Of a DNA stretch of 64,000 bases, positions 44,318-54,037 are shown in pieces; position 1 is the stretch's first letter; each line of letters begins with the position of its first letter. The notes beneath the pieces are model-generated. The model had not been told where the DNA came from. It made no database searches and worked only from the letters and a program-made list of their open reading frames with translations. Source of the DNA: Pseudosulfitobacter pseudonitzschiae (GTDB lineage: Bacteria; Pseudomonadota; Alphaproteobacteria; Rhodobacterales; Rhodobacteraceae). The stretch lies in assembly GCF_900129395.1 (NCBI RefSeq), contig NZ_FQVP01000005.1, positions 310,001 through 374,000 on the forward strand. Reading direction: 5' to 3'. The position numbers and the translations under genes are program-made.

Positions 44318-45700
44318 TTATTTGTATGTCACGGTCTTGACCGCTTCGATAACCTCGGCGGTGGTGACCAGTGCGTGTTTTTCCAGGTTCGCCGCATAGG
44401 GCATCGGCACATCCTTGCCTGTGCAGTTGATCACCGGCGCATCCAGGTAATCGAACGCCTCCTGCATCAGGACCGAGCTGATGTAGTTGCCGACAGACCC
44501 CTGTGGCCAGCCTTCTTCAACAGTCACACAGCGGTTGGTTTTCTGTACCGATTTGATGATGCTGGCGGTGTCCATCGGGCGCAGGGTGCGCAGGTCGATG
44601 ACCTCGGCGCTGATGCCCTCTTCGGCCAGTTTCTCTGCTGCTTCCAGGGCATAGGTCATGCCGATGCCAAAGCTGACGATGGTCACATCGCTGCCCTCGC
44701 GCCAGATGCGGGCCTTGCCGAACGGCACGGTGTAATCTTCCACGTCAGGTACGTCAAAGCTGCGCCCATAGAGGATTTCGTTTTCAAGGAAGATCACCGG
44801 GTTCGGATCGCGGATCGCGGTTTTCATCAGACCTTTGTAGTCCGATGCCGAATAGGGCATCGCGACCCTAAGGCCGGGGATCTGCATGTACCAGGCGGCA
44901 TAGTCCTGAGAGTGCTGCGCACCGACGCGGGCGGCGGCTCCGTTGGGACCACGGAAGACCATGGGCGACCCCATCTGCCCGCCGGACATATACAGCGTCT
45001 TGGCGGCAGAGTTGATGATCTGGTCGACGGCCTGCATGGCGAAGTTCCAGGTCATGAATTCGACGATGGGGCGCAGACCGCCCCAAGAGGCGCCGACGCC
45101 GATACCGGCAAAGCCGTGTTCGGTGATCGGCGTGTCGATCACCCGCTTGGAGCCGAATTCATCCAACAACCCTTGGGAAATCTTGTAGGCGCCCTGATAT
45201 TCGGCCACTTCTTCGCCCATCAGGAACACGTTTTCGTCGCGGCGCATTTCCTCGGCCATGGCATCGCGCAGGGCCTCGCGCACGGTCTGTTGTTTCAGCT
45301 TGGTGCCTTCGGGCCAGTCGGGTGTGGTGTCGACCGAAGGTGCCGCCGGGGCAGGGTGGTCCTTGCCGCTGGCGGCACTGTCGCCTTTGGCCTCTTCCTT
45401 GGCAGGGGCCTCGGCGGGTTCGGCAGGCTTGGACGCCTCGACGTCGCCGACCTCTTCGCCTTCTTCGACCAGAATGGCGATGGCGGTGTTCACTTTCACG
45501 CCTTCGGTGCCTTCTTCGATCAGGATCTTGCCAATCACACCTTCGTCGACGGCTTCGAATTCCATCGTGGCCTTGTCGGTTTCGATCTCGGCCATGATGT
45601 CACCGGATTTGACGGTGTCGCCTTCCTTGACCAGCCATTTGGCCAGCGTGCCTTCTTCCATCGTGGGGCTCAGGGCGGGCATCAGAATTTCGGTTGCCAT
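44318..45700 (-). CDS. pdhB: Pyruvate dehydrogenase E1 beta with N-terminal lipoyl domain
   Basis: 460 residues. The first about 80 residues are a lipoyl domain (K43 in [13 protein letters not shown]) almost identical to that of E2, followed by an acidic/alanine linker. The E1 beta transketolase-like part starts near residue 136 ([20 protein letters not shown]) and contains [20 protein letters not shown] and FFVPYSASD-like elements ([20 protein letters not shown]). Decarboxylates pyruvate with E1 alpha and ThDP. The lipoyl fusion is typical of alphaproteobacteria. 3 nt separate it from pdhA. Confidence 0.96.
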   Translation of the reverse strand: MATEILMPALSPTMEEGTLAKWLVKEGDTVKSGDIMAEIETDKATMEFEAVDEGVIGKILIEEGTEGVKVNTAIAILVEEGEEVGDVEASKPAEPAEAPAKEEAKGDSAASGKDHPAPAAPSVDTTPDWPEGTKLKQQTVREALRDAMAEEMRRDENVFLMGEEVAEYQGAYKISQGLLDEFGSKRVIDTPITEHGFAGIGVGASWGGLRPIVEFMTWNFAMQAVDQIINSAAKTLYMSGGQMGSPMVFRGPNGAAARVGAQHSQDYAAWYMQIPGLRVAMPYSASDYKGLMKTAIRDPNPVIFLENEILYGRSFDVPDVEDYTVPFGKARIWREGSDVTIVSFGIGMTYALEAAEKLAEEGISAEVIDLRTLRPMDTASIIKSVQKTNRCVTVEEGWPQGSVGNYISSVLMQEAFDYLDAPVINCTGKDVPMPYAANLEKHALVTTAEVIEAVKTVTYK

Positions 45701-45703
45701 GGA

Positions 45704-46714
45704 TCAAGCCTCCTGCGGAATTTCGGTTGCGTAAATGTCGGTCCACAGCTCGTCGAGCGCAGGCTCCGGGCTGTTCTTGGCGAACTCGGCACTTTCGTTC
45801 ACCACGTCTTTGATCTTCTTGTCGATGGCTTTCAGGTCCTCTTCAGTCGCGTGCTCGCCCTGAAGCAGCAGCGTGCGCACGGCTTCGATCGGATCACGCT
45901 CGTCACGCATTTTCTGCACTTCCTCGCGGGTCCGGTATTTGGCCGGGTCCGACATCGAGTGGCCGCGATAGCGGTAGGTTTTGATTTCCAGGATATAGGG
46001 GCCCTTGCCCGAACGGGCGTGGGCCACGGCGGTTTCGCCGGCGGCCTTGACCGCAAGAACATCCATGCCGTCCACGGCTTCGCCCGGAATGCCGAACGCC
46101 TTGCCGCGTTCCCAGATTTCGGCGCTCGAGGTCGAGCGTTGTTGCGAGGTGCCCATCGCGTACTGGTTGTTTTCGATCACGAAGATGCAGGGCAACTGCC
46201 ACAGCGCGGCCATGTTGAAGGTTTCGTAAACCTGACCCTGGTTGGCCGCGCCATCGCCGAAATAGGTGAATGTGACGTTGTCATTACCCTTGTACTTGTC
46301 CGCAAAGGCCAGCCCCGCGCCCAGTGGCACGTTGGCGCCCACGATGCCGTGACCGCCGTAAAAGCGTTTGTCCTTGGAGAACATGTGCATCGAGCCGCCC
46401 TTGCCCTTGGAATAGCCGTCCTCGCGGCCGGTCAGCTCGGCCATGACGCCATTGGGGTCCATGCCACAGGCCAGCATGTGGCCGTGGTCGCGGTAGGTGG
46501 TGATGCGGCTGTCGCCTTCCTTGGCCGTGGCTTCCAGGCCAACGACAACGGCTTCTTGCCCGATATAAAGGTGACAAAAGCCGCCGATCAGACCCATGCC
46601 ATAAAGCTGTCCTGCCTTTTCTTCGAAACGGCGGATCAACAGCATGTCGTGATAATAGGCCTTCAGCTCGTCTGCCGAGACATTCGGCTTCTTGGTGGTC
46701 TTTCTCGCGGCCAT
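45704..46714 (-). CDS. pdhA: Pyruvate dehydrogenase E1 alpha
   Basis: 336 residues. ThDP-binding motif: YFGDGAANQGQVYETFNMAA followed by PCIFVIENNQYAMGTSQQRS. The regulatory-loop region is TYRYRGHSMSDPAKYRTREE. First gene of the operon pdhA-pdhB-pdhC, preceded by GGGAGGG as ribosome binding site and a 20-bp palindrome 21 bp upstream of the ATG that recurs upstream of the E3 gene. Confidence 0.97.
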   Translation of the reverse strand: MAARKTTKKPNVSADELKAYYHDMLLIRRFEEKAGQLYGMGLIGGFCHLYIGQEAVVVGLEATAKEGDSRITTYRDHGHMLACGMDPNGVMAELTGREDGYSKGKGGSMHMFSKDKRFYGGHGIVGANVPLGAGLAFADKYKGNDNVTFTYFGDGAANQGQVYETFNMAALWQLPCIFVIENNQYAMGTSQQRSTSSAEIWERGKAFGIPGEAVDGMDVLAVKAAGETAVAHARSGKGPYILEIKTYRYRGHSMSDPAKYRTREEVQKMRDERDPIEAVRTLLLQGEHATEEDLKAIDKKIKDVVNESAEFAKNSPEPALDELWTDIYATEIPQEA

Positions 46715-46735
46715 GCGCGACCCTCCCTGACGTTA

Positions 46736-46755
46736 ATAGTTTAGCGTTAAACTAT
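46736..46755. promoter_or_regulatory. Shared PDH operator, copy 1 (upstream of pdhA)
   Basis: In pdhA orientation it reads ATAGTTTAACGCTAAACTAT: 8-bp perfect arms around ACGC. The proximal edge is 21 bp from the pdhA ATG, so it overlaps the expected transcription start and would suit a repressor. An almost identical copy (19 of 20 bases, same orientation) lies at 63603-63622 upstream of the E3 gene. Confidence 0.75.
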
Positions 46756-46920
46756 CTTTTATCGGATTCGGCGGAGTGATGCGAGAGGTTATATTCAAGC
46801 GTGGCAATTCGCGCCCGTATCGTCGGGGAGTGCCTTGTTTTCCGGCACTTGAGTGTCTGAACCTGCGTGCAGGCGGCGGATTTGCAGGGCGTCGGCGCAG
46901 ATCCGGGGGGCCAGACGTGC

Positions 46921-46947
46921 CACTGCCCCCGGCATACGGGGGCAGTG
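46921..46947. other. Strong hairpin between RTX gene end and pdhA promoter
   Basis: CACTGCCCCCG pairs perfectly with CGGGGGCAGTG around a 5-nt loop (11-bp stem). It lies about 80 nt beyond the RTX-gene stop on the minus strand. No T-run follows on either strand, so it is not a standard intrinsic terminator, but it may mark the RTX transcript end. Confidence 0.5.
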
Positions 46948-47024
46948 TGTCACTTGCTGTGCCGCGCCCTCGCGGTGGAACGGGATGAATTCCTCTGCGA
47001 CAGACCGGGGGCGCGGCGGCGGGA

Positions 47025-48389
47025 TTACAGAATGATATCCGACCCCAGCAAGGTGATTTCGCCGTCCAGGATCAGGTGGAAGTCGGCCAGGCCATCGCCG
47101 TCCACGTCACCGCTGACAAAGGTGCGCCCGTCCGAGATCACCGACCGCAATTCACCCGCGGTGCCGGTAAAGTCCGCGTCACCCAGGAAATTGAAGTTCT
47201 GGTCGCCGGCGGTGTTGATGTCCGCGTCGATGCCGCGCATCCGCAGGCGGTCCTCGCCTTGGGTAAAGTCGGTGATCACCTCGCGGGCGCCGCCGTTCCA
47301 CAGGTCCTCGATCTCGGTAAAGATGAACAGATCGGCACCTGCGCCCCCTGTCAGCGTGTCGTTGCCGTGGCCGCCATAGATCATGTCGTCGCCCGCACCG
47401 CCGTCGATGACATCGCGCCCCTTTCCGCCATCCAGTATGTCGTTGCCATCGCCGCCGTTGATCACGTCGTTGGCCCCTTCACCCCGCAGCAGATCGTCGC
47501 CGCTGCCGCCGGTCATCGTGTCGTTGCCCTGACCCGCGATCACGGTGCGGGCCTGCGTGGACCCGGTGCCGTCAAAGCTGTCGTTGCCGTTGCCCAGCCG
47601 CACAAATCCCGACAGGCTGCCGGTCGCGGTGACATCGTCATCGCCCGACCCGGTCAGGATATTGCCGTTGATCGCGGCCGTTTCGCCGACGTTCAGGACA
47701 TCATTGCCGCCTTTCATGTAAACACGTCCGTTGACCTGCGCCTGATCGGTCAGCTCCAGCGTGTTGGCTTGGTTGTTGAAGGTCAGGTCTGTGTTCACGG
47801 CAGAGGTGCCCATCAGATCCAGCCCGCCGCCGAACTTCAGCGATCCGGACAGGGTGCCGCCGTTCATGGTGACATCAGAGGAAATGGTGCCCGTGCCACG
47901 CAGCACGCCGGTGCCGGACAGGCTGACATCCGAGGTGGTGATATTGCCGTTCACCTCAAGCACACCCATCGACACCGTGGTGGGGCCCGCATGGCTGTTG
48001 GTGCCGTTCAGGATCAATGTGCCGGTGTCACCCAGAACCACGTCGCCTGCGGTGATATCCTGGTCGATGGTCAGGGTTGCGCCGTTGTTGACCGATATGA
48101 TCGATCCGGTTCCCAGCCTGAGGTCTTCGCCGGCATCGCCGTCGATCAGGATGTTGCCGCCTTCGACGACAATGTCACCGGCCCGTACGCCCAGTCCGCC
48201 GGTGTCGAAGGTAACCGTGTAATTGCCCGAACCGAAAACGGCATCGCTGCCGTTGGTGAACAGGGCAGGAAGCGACACGACGATCAACAGGTCGGGGTCA
48301 AGCACCTCGACCTCCCAGTTGAGCGTGGTGAAATCCCAGTCGCCGTTGTCATTGAAGAGATTAAGAGAGTTCCAGGTGAGCTGTGTCAT
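47025..48389 (-). CDS. RTX-type calcium-binding secreted protein
   Basis: 454 residues without an N-terminal signal peptide. Residues about 100-260 have repeated beta-strand units like autotransporter passenger repeats (TLILNGTNSHAGPTTVSMGV, TSDVSLSGTGVLRGTGTISS). Residues about 283-356 hold RTX nonapeptides (GGSGDDLLRGEGANDVING, GGDGNDILDGGKGRDVIDGG). The C-terminus (ADFHLILDGEITLLGSDIIL) matches the usual type I secretion signal. No ABC/MFP secretion genes are nearby. The gene lies between ftsB and pdhA, genes often adjacent in this group, so it may be an insertion. GAGG precedes the ATG; a CtrA site lies next to it. Confidence 0.85.
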   Translation of the reverse strand: MTQLTWNSLNLFNDNGDWDFTTLNWEVEVLDPDLLIVVSLPALFTNGSDAVFGSGNYTVTFDTGGLGVRAGDIVVEGGNILIDGDAGEDLRLGTGSIISVNNGATLTIDQDITAGDVVLGDTGTLILNGTNSHAGPTTVSMGVLEVNGNITTSDVSLSGTGVLRGTGTISSDVTMNGGTLSGSLKFGGGLDLMGTSAVNTDLTFNNQANTLELTDQAQVNGRVYMKGGNDVLNVGETAAINGNILTGSGDDDVTATGSLSGFVRLGNGNDSFDGTGSTQARTVIAGQGNDTMTGGSGDDLLRGEGANDVINGGDGNDILDGGKGRDVIDGGAGDDMIYGGHGNDTLTGGAGADLFIFTEIEDLWNGGAREVITDFTQGEDRLRMRGIDADINTAGDQNFNFLGDADFTGTAGELRSVISDGRTFVSGDVDGDGLADFHLILDGEITLLGSDIIL

Positions 48390-48400
48390 ACCGATACCTC

Positions 48401-48417
48401 GTTAAACAATGGTTAAC
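48401..48417. promoter_or_regulatory. CtrA full binding site upstream of the RTX gene
   Basis: TTAA-N7-TTAAC is exact (TTAA at 48402-48405, TTAAC at 48413-48417); the minus strand also contains TTAACCAT, the half-site known for Rhodobacterales CtrA. The whole element GTTAAACAATGGTTAAC is a near palindrome. It lies 11 bp upstream of the RTX ATG, next to the ribosome binding site, so binding there could repress, or the main promoter may start within the site. Confidence 0.6.
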
Positions 48418-48894
48418 TCTCCCTAAGGATGTATTCAGGACTGTGTCACGAATTTGGCAAAAGATTGCTACTGGCAAATTATTTTAGATTTAGCCCTTAT
48501 AAATATGATCATATCGCGCCCGTTCCGAGTTCTGGCCGCCATGTGGTTTCGAAGAAAAACAACCAAAAGTAGACTTGATATTTGAGTCCGATTCGGCCCT
48601 AAAGTCTTTGAATCCTAAGACTTTATCGCGCGCCGCATGGCCAGTGCGCTCCGGCGGGGATCAGAATGCACCCTCCGCGCCTGCGGAACATGGCAACTGG
48701 CAGGACAAAATACCCCGCAACCTCAGTCAGAGGGCGCAGTGTGCAGCAGTGGCAGGAGGAATGGCGAGAATCGGGACAGGCCAGCGCACAACTCTGCCAC
48801 ATTTGGCAGGGCGAGGCAGGTCGCGCGCGATTCGAACGTCGGAAAAATGTCAGGGAAAAATGTCGCGCGGGGGTCTTTGCCCGCCGCCGCGGCT
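48418..48894. other. A+T-rich intergenic region between RTX gene and ftsB-like gene
   Basis: About 480 bp without a gene. The first 180 bp are distinctly A+T rich (TTAGATTTAGCCCTTATAAA) and include a perfect 12-bp palindrome ATATGATCATAT at 48503-48514. On the minus strand TTGCCA is followed 17 nt later by TGAATA, a weak promoter candidate for the RTX gene. GGAAAAATGTC occurs twice 13 bp apart at 48841 and 48854. No RNA gene is evident. Confidence 0.4.
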
Positions 48895-49194
48895 TTAGCG
48901 GATCACGATCTCGTCGCTGCGGACCATGCCCAGAACGCGCCGTGCCTGTTCGTCCAGCAGGTCCAGGTCAAGAAAGTCGTCCGACAAGCGATAGGTCAGG
49001 TTTTCCATCCGCCGGACATCGGCGCGCACTTCGGCCAGCTGTGCGCTCAGGGCGCGGCTTTCGGCCTCGATCTGGGCGCGCTGGAACAGTCCGAAATCCC
49101 CCTGAACGGCGGCAAAGGTAAAGTATACGCACAGGGCAAAGGCCACGGCGAAAAAGAGGAATGTACCAAATGCGGGGCGCGCGATGCGGGTCAT
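48895..49194 (-). CDS. ftsB: Septum formation initiator, FtsB/DivIC family
   Basis: 99 residues. One N-terminal membrane helix (FGTFLFFAVAFALCVYFTFA) is followed by a coiled coil (RAQIEAESRALSAQLAEVRA, DVRRMENLTYRLSDDFLDLD) and LDEQARRVLGMVRSDEIVI, the typical family end. It is part of the FtsQLB cell-division complex. In many alphaproteobacteria it directly precedes pdhA; here an RTX gene lies between. Confidence 0.9.
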   Translation of the reverse strand: MTRIARPAFGTFLFFAVAFALCVYFTFAAVQGDFGLFQRAQIEAESRALSAQLAEVRADVRRMENLTYRLSDDFLDLDLLDEQARRVLGMVRSDEIVIR

Positions 49195-49393
49195 GACTGC
49201 TGCCTTCAGGTTTCGCCTCTTGGGTGGGCGATAGGATCGTTATGGCACAGATGATTCGCCAAGGGAATCCCTCGATTCGCTATGTGCGCACACAATCGGG
49301 TCAGGTGAATCCGGCGTGCAACACTGTGAAATGTGCCACCGCACCCCGGCGAGCAGGGCGGGGCGCGTGCGGCGATTGACCGGGTGCGGCTGC

Positions 49394-50584
<1,191 letters not shown>

Positions 50585-50716
50585 CGTTTTCGTCCCCTTG
50601 ATCCGATCCGTTGCGCGGTGTTTCGCGGCATTTCTCGTTCAGGTCAATGCAGCGGCTTGGCAAAAGCGGGTCTGCGCCTTAGGTATCCTTGCAATATCAA
50701 GACAGAGGAGCCGAAA

Positions 50717-51226
50717 ATGGCCGAGATCAAAGACCCGGAAAACACCATCCTGATGGAGCTGAAAGACGGCACCGTCGTTATCCAGCTGCTGCCCGACCTG
50801 GCGCCCAAGCACGTCGAGCGGATGAAAGAGCTGGCCCGTGCCGGTGAATATGACAACGTTGCCTTCCACCGCGTGATCGACGGCTTTATGGCCCAGACCG
50901 GCGACGTGCAGAACGGCGACATGGAAGACGGCTTTAACCTCCGTGCCGCTGGCACCGGCGGCTCGTCGCTGCCCGACCTGCCTGCCGAATTCTCCAAGGT
51001 GCCGCACGCGCGCGGCTCCATCGGTGCGGCCCGTTCGGCCAACCCCAACAGCGCCAACAGCCAGTTTTTCATCAACTTCAAGGACAATGATTTCCTGAAC
51101 GGTCAATACACCGTCTACGGTCAGGTCATTTCCGGCATGGAACATGTGGACGCGATCACCCGTGGCGAGCCGCCTGCGCAGCCCGACCGTATGATCAGCG
51201 TCAAGGTTGCCGCAGATGTTGCGTAA
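50717..51226 (+). CDS. Cytoplasmic cyclophilin-type peptidyl-prolyl isomerase
   Basis: 169 residues, no signal peptide. Cyclophilin signature: VAFHRVIDGFMAQTGDVQNG, ARSANPNSANSQFFINFKDN and LNGQYTVYGQVISGMEHVDA. The ATG at 50717 follows AGAGGAG. The end overlaps the next gene, a periplasmic paralogue, by 11 nt, so both come from one transcript. Confidence 0.95.
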   Translation: MAEIKDPENTILMELKDGTVVIQLLPDLAPKHVERMKELARAGEYDNVAFHRVIDGFMAQTGDVQNGDMEDGFNLRAAGTGGSSLPDLPAEFSKVPHARGSIGAARSANPNSANSQFFINFKDNDFLNGQYTVYGQVISGMEHVDAITRGEPPAQPDRMISVKVAADVA

Positions 51227-51767
51227 CTTTCTGATCCCGCTGGCCTTTGTGGCCAGCCCTGCGCTGGCCACCGGTCTGGCCATCGAGGTCGAGGGCGAAA
51301 ATGCCAAGGGCACGATCCAGATCGACCTGCTGGAAGACGTGGCGCCCGAGCATGTGGCCCGCATCACCGAACTGGCCGAGGCAGGCGCCTATGACGGCGT
51401 GGTGTTCCACCGCGTGATCGATGGCTTTATGGCGCAGACCGGTGATGTCCAGTTCGGCAAGTCCGATGGCGACACCTCTCGTGCGGGCATGGGCGGATCG
51501 GACAAACCCGACCTGCCGCAAGAGTTCTCTGATATCCCGTTCGAGCGCGGCGTGGTCGGCATGGCCCGTTCGCAAAGCGTGGACAGCGCCAACAGCCAGT
51601 TCTTTATCATGTTCACCGAGTATCCCTCGCTGAACGGTCAATACACGGTCGTGGGCCGCGTGACCGAAGGTCTGGACGTGCTGGACAGCCTGAAGCTGGG
51701 CGACCCGCGCACAGGCGCCATTGACGGGCAACAGGACGTGATGAAATCGGTGACCGTGACCGAGTGA
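51216..51767 (+). CDS. Periplasmic cyclophilin-type peptidyl-prolyl isomerase
   Basis: 183 residues. A signal peptide (MLRNFLIPLAFVASPALA) directs it to the periplasm. The catalytic part matches its upstream neighbour: VVFHRVIDGFMAQTGDVQFG, ARSQSVDSANSQFFIMFTEY and LNGQYTVVGRVTEGLDVLDS. The ATG at 51216 overlaps the upstream gene by 11 nt. A strong hairpin follows. Confidence 0.95.
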   Translation: MLRNFLIPLAFVASPALATGLAIEVEGENAKGTIQIDLLEDVAPEHVARITELAEAGAYDGVVFHRVIDGFMAQTGDVQFGKSDGDTSRAGMGGSDKPDLPQEFSDIPFERGVVGMARSQSVDSANSQFFIMFTEYPSLNGQYTVVGRVTEGLDVLDSLKLGDPRTGAIDGQQDVMKSVTVTE

Positions 51768-51787
51768 TCGGTTTTCAGGTTTCTTCG

Positions 51788-51826
51788 ACAGGCCCGCGCA
51801 GCGATCTGCGCGGGCCTGTTGCGTTT
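51788..51826 (+). terminator. Hairpin terminator after the cyclophilin pair
   Basis: ACAGGCCCGCGCAG pairs perfectly with CTGCGCGGGCCTGT (14-bp stem, loop CGAT), followed by TGCGTTT. The T-run is interrupted, but the stem is very strong and lies 20 nt after the stop. Confidence 0.75.
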
Positions 51827-51911
51827 GGGGCCATGCCGTGCGGTGCGGTATGGCTTTACCTTGGGCGCGACCTTTGTCACGGCGTTACATAGCGCGGGCA
51901 AAGGAGGATTC

Positions 51912-53099
51912 ATGTACAGCTTTGGTCAGTTTATGTACAGTTTCGCAAAGATCGTGCGGGGGCTGGGGCCTGCGATGCCCACAGCCCATCCGGCCGAGGC
52001 GTTGCGCGCCGGTGTCGGGGCCTGCGTCGGGCTGGGGGTGGTCGGGTTGTTCATCCTGTCACCGCTGGTCGATCTGCGGTTGGGCCTGTATCTGATCGCG
52101 CCATTCGGAGCCAGCGCCGTGCTGCTGTTTGCCGTGCCCAACGCGCCACTGGCACAGCCGTGGTCGGCGGTGGTGGGCAACACGGTGGCCGCGTTGATTG
52201 GTGTGGCTGTCTGCCTGTCGGTGCCCGACCCTGCGCTGCGCATTGCGCTGGCGGTGGGGCTGGCGATTGCGGCGATGATCCTGTGCCGTGCGGTGCACCC
52301 GCCCGCAGGCGCCGTGGCGATGACCGCTGCCATGAGCCCGGATGCCGTGGCCCATCTTGGCTATTGGTTCGCGCTGGCCCCTGTGGCCGTGGGCACGGCA
52401 GCGCTGGTGGTGCTGGCGATGATCTATGCGCGCCTGACCGGGCGGCGCTATCCCTTTCGACATTTTGAGGATCGCAACGCACAGGGCACGACCGACCCTG
52501 CGCCGATGCAGCGTCTGGGGTTGACCAGGGCCGAATTGACCGACCTGCTGGACCGTTATCGCCAGTCGTTCAACATGGGGGCCGAAGATCTTGCGCGCTT
52601 GATCGGTGCCGCAGAGTTGCAGGCGGCCAGTCACCGCACCGGACCATTGACCGCCGCCGACGTGATGTCGCGCGATCTGGTCACCGTCACCGCCGAAACG
52701 CCGCTGGGTCAGGTGGCCGATCTGTTCCGGCGGCACCGCTGCACATCCTTGCCGGTGGTCGGGGCAGAAGACAGGTTTCTGGGTTTGATCTTCCAGATGC
52801 ACCTGATCGACCGCGCCCGCGACGACGCACTGCGGCTGAACCGTGGCTTTGGCGCGGCGATGGCGCGGATGCTGGACCGCAGTCGTGACACACCCGCCCA
52901 AGCGCATGAGATCATGGGCGTTGCGGGGCCACGCGCGGTGCCCGAGACGCCGATCGCTGCCTTGCTGCCGATGATGGCCGAAGGCGCGGTGGACGCGGTT
53001 CCGGTGCTGGCGCGGGGCCGGTTGCAGGGCATCGTTACGCGTACAGACCTGATCGCGGCGCTGGCCAAGGTCAGCCTGCAACAGCCCGTGGCGGGCTAG
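51912..53099 (+). CDS. HPP-family membrane protein with CBS domain pair
   Basis: 395 residues. The N-terminal HPP domain has four or five membrane helices and the naming motif in CRAVHPPAGAVAMTAA; FGASAVLLFAVPNAPLAQPW is also typical. A linker (LTRAELTDLLDRYRQSFN) leads to two CBS motifs (DVMSRDLVTVTAETPLGQVA; DAVPVLARGRLQGIVTRTDL). HPP proteins have been linked to nitrite transport in plastids and cyanobacteria; the CBS pair may bind adenine nucleotides. The substrate here is unknown. AAGGAGG lies 4 nt upstream of the ATG. Confidence 0.9.
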   Translation: MYSFGQFMYSFAKIVRGLGPAMPTAHPAEALRAGVGACVGLGVVGLFILSPLVDLRLGLYLIAPFGASAVLLFAVPNAPLAQPWSAVVGNTVAALIGVAVCLSVPDPALRIALAVGLAIAAMILCRAVHPPAGAVAMTAAMSPDAVAHLGYWFALAPVAVGTAALVVLAMIYARLTGRRYPFRHFEDRNAQGTTDPAPMQRLGLTRAELTDLLDRYRQSFNMGAEDLARLIGAAELQAASHRTGPLTAADVMSRDLVTVTAETPLGQVADLFRRHRCTSLPVVGAEDRFLGLIFQMHLIDRARDDALRLNRGFGAAMARMLDRSRDTPAQAHEIMGVAGPRAVPETPIAALLPMMAEGAVDAVPVLARGRLQGIVTRTDLIAALAKVSLQQPVAG

Positions 53100-53456
53100 G
53101 CGCTCAGGTTGGCGCGGGTGAAGGTCTGTCCGGCTCTGTTATGCTGCGGGAAGCGGACCATCGCGCAGATCGCAGCGAAGGTCGGCTTCGAGCCCTTTCC
53201 GCATTCCCCCGCGCGGAACAAGGCCGAAGGCCGCCGCGCATCGCCGGGCCGTCCGCCGGCACGGCGATTTGGTTTCTGTTGTGCGTGACGGATCGCTAGG
53301 ATGTGCTTGGCTGCCATAAAGTGCCAGTCAGGCAGGTCTGATCGCCGCACCACGGCCCGACGATGCGCGGCTGAGTGAACAACCACACCCTCCCGCACAT
53401 CGGACCTTGAACCACATCGCGCCTAAGGTCCGCTTTGAAGCGTTTCGCATCTCCCA
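53100..53456. other. Intergenic region without recognisable genes
   Basis: About 357 bp between the HPP-CBS gene and the terminator of the bactofilin gene. No open frame resembles a protein, and I see no RNA gene. AAGGTCGGCTTCGAG (near 53179) and AAGGTCCGCTTTGAAG (near 53426) are similar, which hints at a decayed dispersed repeat, but this is not firm. Confidence 0.4.
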
Positions 53457-53494
53457 ACGAAAACGGGCGTCGCGGCAATGCCGGACGCCCGTTT
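53457..53494 (-). terminator. Intrinsic terminator of the M23 peptidase-bactofilin operon
   Basis: AAACGGGCGTC pairs with GACGCCCGTTT, with an inner CGGC/GCCG stem and one bulge. On the minus strand it ends in TTTTCG. It lies about 20 nt beyond the bactofilin stop. Confidence 0.85.
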
Positions 53495-53515
53495 CCCTAA
53501 TCTCGAACGCAAGCC

Positions 53516-54037
53516 TTAGCCTTGTGGCTGGCCTTGCGGTTTGGGCGCGGGGGCAGGGGCCGCCTGTTTCGCGCCGCCGGGGTTCAGCGGGTCGTCCTGA
53601 CGCTGCACGGACCCTTCGAAGTGCGCACCGCTTTCGATGGCGATGGTCTTGTGGATGATGTCGCCCTCGACCCGTGCGGTCGATGTCAGGCGCACCTTCA
53701 GGCCCCGCACGCGGCCGACGATGCGGCCGTTGATCACCACATCATCGGCGGTCACTTCGCCTTTGATCGTTGCGGTTTCGCCGATGGTCAGCAGGTGGGC
53801 GCGAATGTCGCCTTCCACGGTGCCCTCGACCTGGATGTCACCGGTTGTCTTCAGGTTGCCGGTGATGTGCAGATCGGACGACAGAACCGAGGCGGGCGGC
53901 TTTGCCTTGGGCGCGCTGGCCTTGAATTCGTTGGATTTCGGGGCCGCCGACGCCGGTTGGGCCGAAGCAGCAGGTGTGCTGGTTTTGGCCGCGTCGTCTT
54001 TGGGTCCGGGTTCGTTGATTTTGCTCTTAGAAAACAT
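53516..54037 (-). CDS. Bactofilin
   Basis: 173 residues. A disordered A/P/K-rich N-terminus is followed by the bactofilin beta-helix (LHITGNLKTTGDIQVEGTVE, GDIRAHLLTIGETATIKGEV, VINGRIVGRVRGLKVRLTS) and a proline/alanine-rich tail. Bactofilins polymerise without nucleotide at the inner membrane and place cell-wall enzymes. The ATG overlaps the end of the upstream M23 peptidase gene by 11 nt; such pairs act together in shape control. Confidence 0.92.
   Translation of the reverse strand: MFSKSKINEPGPKDDAAKTSTPAASAQPASAAPKSNEFKASAPKAKPPASVLSSDLHITGNLKTTGDIQVEGTVEGDIRAHLLTIGETATIKGEVTADDVVINGRIVGRVRGLKVRLTSTARVEGDIIHKTIAIESGAHFEGSVQRQDDPLNPGGAKQAAPAPAPKPQGQPQG

Noticed and set aside
43313-46744. 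An open frame of over 1100 codons on the plus strand opposite pdhA-pdhB-pdhC
   Set aside because: It mirrors three certain genes; the translation is F/G/R/H-rich and low in complexity, typical of an antisense shadow.
46921-46947. Standard intrinsic terminator for the RTX gene
   Set aside because: The 11-bp stem is excellent but no T-run follows on either strand, so it is listed only as a hairpin.
48841-48864. Tandem repeat GGAAAAATGTC as a start of a repeat array or CRISPR
   Set aside because: Only two copies 13 bp apart, no spacers and no cas genes.
53100-53456. Small RNA or dispersed repeat in the gap before the bactofilin gene
   Set aside because: Two loosely similar 15-bp segments are not enough, and no promoter-terminator pair defines an RNA.
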